In this document: positions 34,623 through 42,702 of the stretch, piece after piece
Layout: each line of letters opens with the position of its first letter
Numbering within the stretch: position 1 is the stretch's first letter
Assembly (NCBI GenBank): GCA_964609975.1
Contig: CAZSTR010000008.1
Span: 1-58,389, forward strand
Source: UBA5905 sp964609975
GTDB lineage: Bacteria > Bacillota > Clostridia > Oscillospirales > Acutalibacteraceae
Reading direction: 5' to 3'
DNA length: 58,389 nt
Program-made: the position numbers and the translations under genes
Notes under the pieces: generated by a model
Told to the model about the DNA's origin: nothing
The model's database searches: none
What the model saw: only the letters and a program-made list of their open reading frames with translations

Positions 34623-35312
34623 TTATGGCTCTCTTGAGGTTAGATACAAAATCGACCGCTCAATCGAATTCTTCGAATTGCCCCAATCGGCATCCCCCTG
34701 GGCATTGTGATAATCATACATTTCCGTGAAATGATGCACATCCGCCCGCAGAGCGGCCAGCTGATTACACGCCAAATCCGAGGCCGCCCGGAGAAAATCG
34801 CTTCGCTGTCGCTTGCTAACAGAGGAAGCGGCCGCCTGAGCCAGCGCCTTGTAATGAGGCAGGCAGATATAGTCCTGCCGCTCAAACAGCTGGCGAAATT
34901 CCCGCTGGCTCTCCCAGGTGCGACATACGGTGGCCAACATTTTCTCCATGGCATCGTCCACTCGCTCGCATACATAACAGCTGTCGCCCTTCCTCGCCGC
35001 CGCTTTTTCCGGGCGGCGGCTTTTTCCCACAAGGGACAGGCTGGAAAACGCCGTTTTTTTCAACTCCTCCAGATGAGTTTCCAGCATGAGCGCCACTCCC
35101 AGCCGGTTGCGCCGCTTCAACAGCATCCGATAATGTCCAAGGCAAAAGCCCTGCCGATTGGTTTCGATGCGAATGTCCGGCTCCATCATCGCCGCACCGG
35201 TGATATATTCCACCATCCGTTGCTCCAGCTGATTGCGCAGACGGCAAATCGGACAGCCATCCCCCTCCTCAAAAACCTCCGCGACGGGGATATTCGTGAT
35301 GTCATAGCGCAT
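34623..35312 (-). CDS. DUF6062-like protein with four Cys/His zinc-type motifs
   Basis: Protein of 229 residues of unknown function, which I place in the Clostridia family DUF6062 from memory. Two similar halves each carry a CxxC and a CxxH: CPICRL and FCLGHYRML in the first, CYVCERV and ICLPHYKAL in the second. This looks like an internal duplication of a metal-binding unit. There is no membrane segment. The ATG at 35312 has AAGGAG and overlaps the end of ymdB by 11 bp, so the two are coupled. Confidence 0.75.
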   Translation of the reverse strand: MRYDITNIPVAEVFEEGDGCPICRLRNQLEQRMVEYITGAAMMEPDIRIETNRQGFCLGHYRMLLKRRNRLGVALMLETHLEELKKTAFSSLSLVGKSRRPEKAAARKGDSCYVCERVDDAMEKMLATVCRTWESQREFRQLFERQDYICLPHYKALAQAAASSVSKRQRSDFLRAASDLACNQLAALRADVHHFTEMYDYHNAQGDADWGNSKNSIERSILYLTSREP

Positions 35313-36108
35313 AGCTGTTCTCCTTTCCGGTTTCTGTCGCCGGGACGCGAATACGGCGCACCGCCACCGTGCGCCCGGTGGCATCATCCAAGGTGAACAG
35401 CACCCCATCCAGCGCGCAGGGGCCGTCGGCGGTCAGAAACCGCACAGGCATTTTCGTGCGCATCCGCTCCACCGCCAGCGCGGTTTTCACGCCCAGGCAG
35501 GAATCCGTCGGCCCGGTCATCCCCACATCGGTGATGAATCCGGTGCCTCCCGGCAAAATCTGCTCGTCGGCGGTGGCCACATGGGTATGGGTGCCAAAAA
35601 CCGCCGAAACGCGGCCATCCGCCCAGGCGGCCAGCGCCCGCTTCTCCGCCGTGGCCTCCGCATGAAAATCCACCACACAGAACCGGGGATTTCCCGCCTG
35701 CTCCAGTAGTCGGTCCAGCGCATCGAAGGGGCTTTCCAGCGCTTCCATATAAACACAGCCCAGCAGGTTGATGACCGTCACCTGATACCGCCCTCTGTCC
35801 ACCGTGGTCATGCCCCGGCCGGGCGCGGCGGCGGGCATATTCGCCGGGCGTAGCAAAAAGGCATTTTCCTCCAGCGAGTCATAGATTTCCCGCCGGCGGA
35901 AGGTGTGATTTCCGCCGGTGATAACATCCGCGCCGGCGGAAAAAAGCGTCTGCGCCGATACAGGAAGAATCCCGTTCCCGTCCGCCGAGTTTTCGCCGTT
36001 GACAATGCAAACATCCACCGACAGCTCCCGCTTCAATCTCGGCAACACCCGTTGCAAGTGGTCACAACCCCCATGGGCGACCACATCGCCCACACACAAA
36101 ACATTCAT
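35302..36108 (-). CDS. ymdB: YmdB-family metallophosphoesterase
   Basis: Cytoplasmic phosphodiesterase of 268 residues related to Bacillus YmdB, which cleaves 2',3'-cyclic nucleotides and affects biofilm behaviour. The metal site is visible as VGDVV near the N terminus, NGEN, GGNH, DFHAEAT and GTHTHV. The ATG at 36108 has AAGGA upstream. It is separated from fakA by a terminator. Confidence 0.92.
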   Translation of the reverse strand: MNVLCVGDVVAHGGCDHLQRVLPRLKRELSVDVCIVNGENSADGNGILPVSAQTLFSAGADVITGGNHTFRRREIYDSLEENAFLLRPANMPAAAPGRGMTTVDRGRYQVTVINLLGCVYMEALESPFDALDRLLEQAGNPRFCVVDFHAEATAEKRALAAWADGRVSAVFGTHTHVATADEQILPGGTGFITDVGMTGPTDSCLGVKTALAVERMRTKMPVRFLTADGPCALDGVLFTLDDATGRTVAVRRIRVPATETGKENSYAL

Positions 36109-36131
36109 ACGATCGTCCTTTTCGGTTTTTG

Positions 36132-36161
36132 AAAACGGCGGAGCAAAAGCCCCGCCGTTTT
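36132..36161 (-). terminator. Terminator after fakA
   Basis: Ten-bp stem (36132-36141 with 36152-36161) with A/T ends, about 90 bp past the fakA stop. Confidence 0.8.
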
Positions 36162-36247
36162 TCATGCTTTTGATTTTCGCCGGTTTTTTTGGTGCTCCCG
36201 CGCAACAGGAACGCATTGAAATTCCAGACGCTTTTGGCGTTGCGACA

Positions 36248-37915
36248 TTATTCCACCGACAGGAAGTAATAATATACCGGCTGACCGCCCGGGATGAGGG
36301 ATACATCCACATCCTCGCCCAGCTTCGCCCGGATTCCGTCGCAAACCGCCTCGGCTTCCTCCTCGGTGACATCGGCTCCGTAAATCACCGTGACAAAATT
36401 CACTTCTTTCCCGGACAGACGGCGTTCGTTCGCCAGCGTTTTCACCAGCTTAGGCACCGCGTGGGACACAGAGGTGTCCACGAAGGACAGCTTTCCGTTG
36501 TTCAGGGCGAGAATCTGCCCCTCCTGAATCTTGTGACCTTCAAAATCGCTGTCCCGCGCTGCAAAGGTCACCGAGCCGGTGGACACATTGTCGGCCGCCT
36601 TCTGCATATCCACCAGGTTGCTTTCCACATCCTTTTCCAGATCGAAGGCCACCAGCGCGGCAATTCCCTGGGGAATTGTGCGCGTGGGCAACACGCAAAC
36701 GCGCCGATCCGCCAGCGGAATCGTCTGCTCCGCGGCGAGGATGATGTTTTTGTTGTTAGGCAACACGAAAACCGTCTTGGCGGGGGTCGCCTCGATGGCG
36801 GAGAGAATGTCATCGGTGGATGGGTTCATGGTCTGGCCTCCGGACACCACCTGGTCGCAGGCCAAATCCTCCCGGAACAGCGTCTCCAAGCCCTCGCCCG
36901 CGGCCACAGCCACGAAGCCATAGTCGTTCTCCGGCTCCACGCGCACCGGGGTCTCCGGCTGCTCGACGCCGCCTTCCTCTTCAACCCAGCCGGCGTTTTC
37001 GTGCTGGATGCGCATATTCTCTACCTTCACGGTCTCGAACTGGCCATAACGGATGGCCTCCTCCAGCGCTTTTCCGGGATGGTTCGTGTGCACATGAACC
37101 TTGATGATTTCCTCATCGTCCACCACCACAACGCAATCGCCGATGCTCTCCAAATAGGCGCGCAGCGCCAAGGGGTCCAGGGTGCATTTCTTGTCCCGAC
37201 CCACAATAAATTCCGTGCAATAGGCGAACTGAATATCCTGCTCAAAGCTACCAACCGTGCTCTTCTTTTGCACCTTGACCGCTTCTTTTTCGCCGCCCTC
37301 GACGATGGCGCCGCCCTTGAACACATCCAGCATCGCTCCAATAATCAGGCAGAAACCCTTTCCGCCGGCGTCCACCACGCCCGCCTTCTTGAGCTGGGGC
37401 AACAAATCCGGCGTACGCGCCAGGGAGGCCTCCGCCTCCGCACAAATCGCCTCCCAAACGGCGATCGGCTCCTCTGTCTCCTCGGCCTTCTGCTTGCCCA
37501 CGGCGGCAGCTTCCCGCGCAACGGTCAAAATCGTGCCCTCGGTGGGCTTCATAACCGCTTTATAGGCGGCCTCCATGCCCAGAGTCAGCGCCTCGGCCAA
37601 ATCCCGGCCATCCGCCTCCTCCTTGCCCTTCAGCCCCTTGGAAAAGCCGCGGAACAGCAACGACAGAATGACACCGCTGTTTCCCCGCGCACCGCGCAGC
37701 AGAGCCGAGCTGGCCACATCCGCCACCTGCGTGGCGGTCGGCTCCTCCAGTCGGCTCAGCTCTCTGGCGGCGTTTCCGATGGTCATCGACATATTTGTGC
37801 CGGTGTCTCCATCCGGAACGGGAAACACATTCAGCGCGTCCACTTCCTGCTTCACATTCGACAGCGTGTTGGACGCCGAAATCATCGCGTCCCGCAACAT
37901 CGATCCTTTAATCAC
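36248..37915 (-). CDS. fakA: DAK2-domain protein YloV, fatty acid kinase catalytic subunit
   Basis: The 555-residue protein has an N-terminal DhaL/DAK2 ATP-binding domain (NVFPVPDGDTGTNM, then RGARGNSGVILS) and a C-terminal half for partner binding. FakA phosphorylates fatty acids held by FakB (DegV-family) proteins to supply acyl phosphate for phospholipids. A DegV-family gene lies 8 kb away at 46001. The GTG start has AAGGAG about 10 bases upstream. It is preceded by asp23/yloU, the usual pair. Confidence 0.93.
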   Translation of the reverse strand: MIKGSMLRDAMISASNTLSNVKQEVDALNVFPVPDGDTGTNMSMTIGNAARELSRLEEPTATQVADVASSALLRGARGNSGVILSLLFRGFSKGLKGKEEADGRDLAEALTLGMEAAYKAVMKPTEGTILTVAREAAAVGKQKAEETEEPIAVWEAICAEAEASLARTPDLLPQLKKAGVVDAGGKGFCLIIGAMLDVFKGGAIVEGGEKEAVKVQKKSTVGSFEQDIQFAYCTEFIVGRDKKCTLDPLALRAYLESIGDCVVVVDDEEIIKVHVHTNHPGKALEEAIRYGQFETVKVENMRIQHENAGWVEEEGGVEQPETPVRVEPENDYGFVAVAAGEGLETLFREDLACDQVVSGGQTMNPSTDDILSAIEATPAKTVFVLPNNKNIILAAEQTIPLADRRVCVLPTRTIPQGIAALVAFDLEKDVESNLVDMQKAADNVSTGSVTFAARDSDFEGHKIQEGQILALNNGKLSFVDTSVSHAVPKLVKTLANERRLSGKEVNFVTVIYGADVTEEEAEAVCDGIRAKLGEDVDVSLIPGGQPVYYYFLSVE

Positions 37916-37979
37916 TTTGTCAGCACTCCTTTAAGTATGGCAAGCCATGCGGCCGCCCCATGAGTTTGGGAAAGCCCGA

Positions 37980-38333
37980 TTATTCCGGCTTCATCCCATC
38001 CACAAAAACATTCACCTTTTTCACCGAAAGACCGGTGGCTTCCTCCACGGTATACCGCACCTTGTTGACGATGCTTTTGGCGATAGCCGAAATGTTCATG
38101 CCATAAATCACCGCAATATGAATATCCACGATCAGCCGGTCGCCGTCGCCGCGGACATGGATGCCGTCATCCGCGAAGGTGCGCCGGGACAGCACCGAGC
38201 GCAGTCCCTGCCGGGGGCCGCTGCGCACCATGCCGGCCACGCCATAGCAGGAGGACACAGCGTTTCCGATCAGAAAACGGAAATATTCCTGAGAAACCTC
38301 AACCGTACCGTAGCGGTTTTCCATGCAGATCAT
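37980..38333 (-). CDS. Asp23/Gls24 (YloU-like) envelope-stress family protein
   Basis: Small protein of 117 residues with the family pattern: YGTVEVSQEYFRFLIGNAV at the start and VNKVRYTVEEATGLSVKKVN near the end. Members sit at the membrane and respond to envelope stress. The ATG at 38333 has a GGTGAG site; MENRYG at 38324 is an alternative. It is followed by fakA 64 bp on, as in Bacillus yloU-yloV. Confidence 0.92.
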   Translation of the reverse strand: MICMENRYGTVEVSQEYFRFLIGNAVSSCYGVAGMVRSGPRQGLRSVLSRRTFADDGIHVRGDGDRLIVDIHIAVIYGMNISAIAKSIVNKVRYTVEEATGLSVKKVNVFVDGMKPE

Positions 38334-38404
38334 ATACAACTCACCTTTCCTTATGTTACTGTTGTTTGTGTCTATCATTCCACCGCCCCGAAGGCGGAGA
38401 AAAA

Positions 38405-39910
38405 TCATTTCCAGCTTTCCATTCCGTAGAAGGGCGAAAACCCATGGGGTGTGACCGTGGAAAGTCGGCGGTCGAAGGCGGCGAAGCCACTGCGCCAGCA
38501 CAAAGGAATATAGGGTAAATCCTCCCCAAAGGCCGCAACAAATTCCTCCAGCGACTGCGTGCCCGCACAATATTGCCGATAGGCGGTCGCACCCGCGCCG
38601 TCGGTTTTCACCCCAAAGACAGCCGCGCCGCCAGCACCGAGCAGAGGCGTCAGGTCCATGGTCGCCGCCAGGCGAATTTCCCCGATATACAGGTCATATT
38701 TCCCGACAGCAAGACGATTTTTATATTCGGCATAATCCAGCGGCGTCACCGTCACTCGGATGCCGGCTCCCTCCAGCTCGGAGCGAATCTGCTCCGCCGC
38801 GGCACTGCGCGAGCCACTGCTGGTGCTGTAAATCAGCTCCACCGACAGGGGCTTTAGCTCACGGGAGGTTGTGCCATAGCCCGCCGCCTCCAACAGCTCC
38901 ACTGCGCCGGACAAATCCCGGCTGGAAACGCCGCTTTTCAGCTCTTGCATCGGCGCCCACGCCGGATGAAAGGGAGCCGAGGCCGCCATCGCCCAGCCGG
39001 AGCAGGCGGAAGCCGCCAGCGCCTTTCGGTCGATCAGGCGGGACAGCGCCTGGCGCACCCGCGCGTCGCCCAGCCCCTCTCGGCCGCTGTTCACGCCGAG
39101 ATACACCAGCGCGTTCATGTTCACCGCGGCGCTGGACCCGGACACCCGCGGAATCTGGCCGCTTTCCAAATCGTCATAGTAATAGGTAATGTTCCCGGAC
39201 TTCAGCCCATAATACATTCGCTCCGCATTGGGCAGATGATGCAGCAAAACAGTGGTATATTTCGCCGTTTTCCCGCAATAGGGGTTCAGCTCCAAGGTGG
39301 CTGTGCCGTTTTCGTTTTTCAGCCGGTACAATCCGCCGCCCAAAGGCGCTTCCCCCGCCGCCGCGGTGGCCGAGGCCTTTTGTATCACCGGGAAGGACAG
39401 GCAAGCAGCCCCGTTCGGGTCGGTTGCCGAAAGGGTAAAAGTCAGCGCGCCGCTTTTTTTGTCCAAAGAGACCGCGGCCACATGAGCCAACAGCGCCTTA
39501 TAGTTTGCCGACGCCTTCGCCATTTGGAAGGAAAACACCACATCCGCGCCGGTCACCGCCGTTCCGTCGGAAAAGCACACCCCCTCCCGCAAGCGCGCCA
39601 CCAAATGGGTCACATCGGAGAATCGTACCTCCGCAGCCAGCGAGCAAACGGGCGAAAAGCGGTCGTCGATCACCGTCAGACTGTCGAACAACAGCCCCGC
39701 CAAATTCAAATTGGCCTCCGTCTGGGCAGAATAGGGATTCAGCGTGTCCTCGCGGCTATAGGCCAAGGCGAAGCTTTGCGGCCCTTCCTGGGGGGAAGGC
39801 TCCGACACCAGCGGCGCGCTCGACGAGGAGCCGTCGCCCACCGGCTTCGCGCAACCGACGGTCAACAGCAGGCCGAGCATCAGCGCAAAAAACCGCTCTC
39901 GCCTTTTCAT
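38405..39910 (-). CDS. Family 5 (oligopeptide-type) solute-binding lipoprotein
   Basis: Extracellular binding protein of 501 residues. It has a signal peptide with a lipobox ending LLLTVGC, a Ser-rich linker, and then the SBP_bac_5 fold (TLNPYSAQTEANLNLAGLLFD, LREGVCFSDGTAVTGADVVF, QALSRLIDRKAL). No permease or ATPase gene is adjacent, so it is an orphan or works with a transporter elsewhere. The ATG at 39910 is preceded by AAGGACGG. Confidence 0.92.
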   Translation of the reverse strand: MKRRERFFALMLGLLLTVGCAKPVGDGSSSSAPLVSEPSPQEGPQSFALAYSREDTLNPYSAQTEANLNLAGLLFDSLTVIDDRFSPVCSLAAEVRFSDVTHLVARLREGVCFSDGTAVTGADVVFSFQMAKASANYKALLAHVAAVSLDKKSGALTFTLSATDPNGAACLSFPVIQKASATAAAGEAPLGGGLYRLKNENGTATLELNPYCGKTAKYTTVLLHHLPNAERMYYGLKSGNITYYYDDLESGQIPRVSGSSAAVNMNALVYLGVNSGREGLGDARVRQALSRLIDRKALAASACSGWAMAASAPFHPAWAPMQELKSGVSSRDLSGAVELLEAAGYGTTSRELKPLSVELIYSTSSGSRSAAAEQIRSELEGAGIRVTVTPLDYAEYKNRLAVGKYDLYIGEIRLAATMDLTPLLGAGGAAVFGVKTDGAGATAYRQYCAGTQSLEEFVAAFGEDLPYIPLCWRSGFAAFDRRLSTVTPHGFSPFYGMESWK

Positions 39911-39976
39911 CACCAACCGTCCTTTCTGCTTCAAAGCCTGCGAAACGCCCGCCGCGACGGGGACGCTTATAGGTGT

Positions 39977-40005
39977 AGTATACCACCAAATTCCCCACAA
40001 GGCAA
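39977..40005 (-). promoter_or_regulatory. Promoter of the solute-binding lipoprotein
   Basis: Minus strand TTGCCT, 17 bases, TATACT, with TGG before the -10. Confidence 0.8.
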
Positions 40006-40119
40006 GAGTTTTATGCTTCAATAGCGGCTTTTTCGGCGGAAAATCAGGGTTCATGCGTCAAAATCCGAGGGCTTTTCGCGGGAATTCCAACGGAAATGCG
40101 GAAAAATCCGGAAAAAGAG

Positions 40120-40147
40120 TTGTATTTTTTTCTTTATATGGTAAAAT
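40120..40147 (+). promoter_or_regulatory. Promoter of metG
   Basis: TTGTAT, 16 bases, TAAAAT, with TGG before the -10. Confidence 0.65.
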
Positions 40148-40225
40148 AAAGAGAAGCGTCTTGCGGCGCCGAGAAAACGCCGCGACGAAGCATGAAAATT
40201 TTTCCGGAATGAGGAGGCCCCACGG

Positions 40226-42166
40226 ATGGACAAACCGAAGTTTTATTTGACCACAGCCATCGCCTACACAAGCCGCAAGCCCCATATCGGCAACACCTAT
40301 GATATTGTTTTAGCGGATATGATTGCCCGCTACAAGCGGATGATGGGCTTTGATGTGTATTTTCTGACCGGCTCCGATGAGCACGGCCAGAAAATCGAAC
40401 AGTATGCACAGCAGGAGGGCATCAGTCCGAAGGAATACGTGGATCGCGTATCCGACCAGATCAAGGCGGTCTGGGACAGCATGAATGTGACCTATGACCG
40501 GTTCATTCGCACCACGGATGAGGACCATGTGGCAGCGGTACAAAAGATTTTCCGCCGGCTGTATGACCAGGGGGACATTTACAAGGGAAGCTATGAAGGA
40601 AAATATTGCGTCCCCTGCGAAAGCTTCTTCACCCCCAGCCAGCTTAAGGACGGCAAATGCCCCGACTGTGGCCGGGACTGCGTGGACGCAAAGGAAGAGG
40701 CCTATTTCCTGAAGTTGGGAAAATACCAAAAGCAGCTGGAGCAGTTTTATGCAGACAATCCGGATTTCTTTGCGCCGGATTCCCGCCGCAATGAGATGAT
40801 CAACAACTTCCTCAAGCCCGGACTCAACGACCTTTGCGTCTCCCGCTCCTCCTTCAAATGGGGCATCCCGGTGGATTTCGACGACAAGCATGTGGTGTAT
40901 GTCTGGCTGGATGCGCTGACCAACTATATCACCGGCTGCGGCTACAGCCCTGACGGCAGTAGCGAGCTGTATCAAAAATATTGGCCGGCCGACCTGCATG
41001 TCATCGGTAAGGACATCGTCCGCTTCCACACCATCTATTGGCCCATCATTCTCATGGCACTGGGCGAGCCGTTGCCGAAGCAGGTGCTGGGGCATCCCTG
41101 GCTTCTGTCCGGCGAGGACAAGATGAGCAAATCCAAGGGGAATGTGCTGTATGCGGACGAGCTGGCCCGCCATTTCGGCGTGGACGCGGTGCGCTATTAT
41201 CTGCTCACCGAAATCCCCTTCGCCCAGGACGGCACCATCACCTATGAAAATGTCATCAACCGCTACAACACCGACCTGGCGAACACGCTGGGAAATCTGG
41301 TCAACCGCAGCATCGCCATGACCAACAAATATTTCGGCGGTCATGTGCAAAAGCCCGCCGCCCTCACCGACGCGCTGGATTTGGAGCTGGCGGCGCTGTG
41401 CGCCGAAACCGTGTCCCGCTATCAGGAGCTGATGAACCGCTGGCACAACGCCGAGGCGGCGGAAACGGTGATGCAGCTGGCCAAGCGCTGCAACAAATAC
41501 ATCGACGAAACCGTCCCCTGGGCGCTGGCAAAGGACGAGGCACAAAAGGAACGGCTGGAAACGGTGCTGTATAACCTTCTGGAGTGCATCCGCGTTCTCG
41601 GCATCCTGCTCACCCCCTTCATGCCCACCACAGCCGCGGCGATTCACACCCAGCTGTGCACCGAATTGACCACCATGGAGGACGCCGCCCACGGCGCCGT
41701 CACCGAATTCACCGTCGGCATCCCTTCTCCCCTGTTCGCCCGCATCGACAGCGAAAAGCTGTTGGCGGAGCTGGCGGCCGAAGCGGAGGCCGCAGCCGCG
41801 GCGGAAGCCCCCGGCATCGCCTTCCTCCCGGAAATCGGCATCGAGGATTTCCAGAAGGTAGATTTGCGGGTGGCGGAAATCGTCGCCTGCGAACCGGTGA
41901 AAAAGGCGAAAAAGCTGCTCAAGCTGACCCTCAACGACGGCACCGCCACCCCTCGCACCGTCTGCTCCGGCATCGCCCCCTGGTACACCCCCGACCAGCT
42001 GGTCAGCCATCGGGTTGTGCTGGTGGCCAACCTGAAGCCGGCGAGGCTTTGCGGCGTGGAAAGCCAGGGCATGATTCTGGCCGCCTCGGTGGAAAAGCCG
42101 GAGGGCGGCGAGGATGTGCAGGTGCTGTTTGTAGACGGGATGACCCCCGGCAGTGCTATCCACTGA
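40226..42166 (+). CDS. metG: Methionyl-tRNA synthetase
   Basis: Charges tRNA-Met; 646 residues. The HIGH-type motif is KPHIGNTY, the zinc knot has CVPC and CPDCGRDC, and KMSKS is present in EDKMSKSKGN. The anticodon-binding domain is followed by a C-terminal tRNA-binding OB fold from about residue 545 (GIEDFQKVDLRVAEIV). The start is preceded by GAGGAGG. A flavin reductase gene and valS follow closely. Confidence 0.97.
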   Translation: MDKPKFYLTTAIAYTSRKPHIGNTYDIVLADMIARYKRMMGFDVYFLTGSDEHGQKIEQYAQQEGISPKEYVDRVSDQIKAVWDSMNVTYDRFIRTTDEDHVAAVQKIFRRLYDQGDIYKGSYEGKYCVPCESFFTPSQLKDGKCPDCGRDCVDAKEEAYFLKLGKYQKQLEQFYADNPDFFAPDSRRNEMINNFLKPGLNDLCVSRSSFKWGIPVDFDDKHVVYVWLDALTNYITGCGYSPDGSSELYQKYWPADLHVIGKDIVRFHTIYWPIILMALGEPLPKQVLGHPWLLSGEDKMSKSKGNVLYADELARHFGVDAVRYYLLTEIPFAQDGTITYENVINRYNTDLANTLGNLVNRSIAMTNKYFGGHVQKPAALTDALDLELAALCAETVSRYQELMNRWHNAEAAETVMQLAKRCNKYIDETVPWALAKDEAQKERLETVLYNLLECIRVLGILLTPFMPTTAAAIHTQLCTELTTMEDAAHGAVTEFTVGIPSPLFARIDSEKLLAELAAEAEAAAAAEAPGIAFLPEIGIEDFQKVDLRVAEIVACEPVKKAKKLLKLTLNDGTATPRTVCSGIAPWYTPDQLVSHRVVLVANLKPARLCGVESQGMILAASVEKPEGGEDVQVLFVDGMTPGSAIH

Positions 42167-42179
42167 GGAGGCAAAGAAA

Positions 42180-42686
42180 ATGAATCGCTTCACAGAAATC
42201 CGCCCTGCGGACATACAGGACAACCCCTTCGACCTCATCGGCAACCAATGGATGCTCATTTCCGCTGGGCAGCCGGGGGCAATGAACACCATGACCGCCA
42301 GCTGGGGCGGCGTGGGCGTCCTTTGGAATAAGCCGGTGGCCACCTGCTACATCCGCCCCACCCGACACACCTATGCTTTCACGGAAAAGGAGGAGACCTT
42401 TTCGCTGGCCTTCTTTGACGAGGCCTATCGGCCAGCTCTGCGCCTTTGTGGCACCATGAGCGGCCGGGAGGGCGACAAATTCACCGCCGCGGGGCTGACG
42501 CCCCGCACCGACGAGGCGGCGCCCTATCCGGACGAGGCGCGGCTGGTGCTGATTTGCCGCAAGCTGTATCAACAGGACATGGATCCGGCCGGCTTCGTGG
42601 ACCCGTCCCTGGAGGGGCATTATCACAACGACTATCACCGAATTTATGTGGGCGAGATCGTGAAGGTCCTGCGCCGCATGGACTGA
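42180..42686 (+). CDS. Flavin reductase-like (FMN-binding split barrel) protein
   Basis: Protein of 168 residues with the flavin reductase-like fold. The family pattern NTMTASWGGVGVLWNKP is followed by YIRPTRHTY, where FMN-binding residues usually lie. It is close to proteins annotated as flavoredoxins or flavin reductases in anaerobes; the electron partner is unknown. It lies 13 bp after metG with GGAGG upstream and 16 bp before valS, so it rides in a synthetase operon for no obvious functional reason. Confidence 0.85.
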   Translation: MNRFTEIRPADIQDNPFDLIGNQWMLISAGQPGAMNTMTASWGGVGVLWNKPVATCYIRPTRHTYAFTEKEETFSLAFFDEAYRPALRLCGTMSGREGDKFTAAGLTPRTDEAAPYPDEARLVLICRKLYQQDMDPAGFVDPSLEGHYHNDYHRIYVGEIVKVLRRMD

Positions 42687-42702
42687 AAGGAGCAACAACG
42701 CT

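Larger units (their letters stand above)
39911..40225. other. Divergent intergenic region between the solute-binding protein and metG
   Basis: About 315 bp holding a minus-strand promoter (39977-40005), a plus-strand promoter (40120-40147) and A-tracts (40094-40096, 40102-40106, 40112-40116) at about 10-bp spacing directly ahead of the metG -35. I see no T-box or SAM riboswitch. Confidence 0.6.

Noticed and set aside
35918..37963. 681-residue open frame opposite fakA
   Set aside because: Antisense shadow, His/Arg/Gln-rich and without recognisable domains.
40148..40225. T-box or SAM riboswitch ahead of metG
   Set aside because: The leader is only about 70 bases and has no T-box sequence, specifier stem or SAM-riboswitch core.
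40310..42343. 677-residue open frame opposite metG
   Set aside because: Same antisense composition effect; metG has all its motifs on the other strand.
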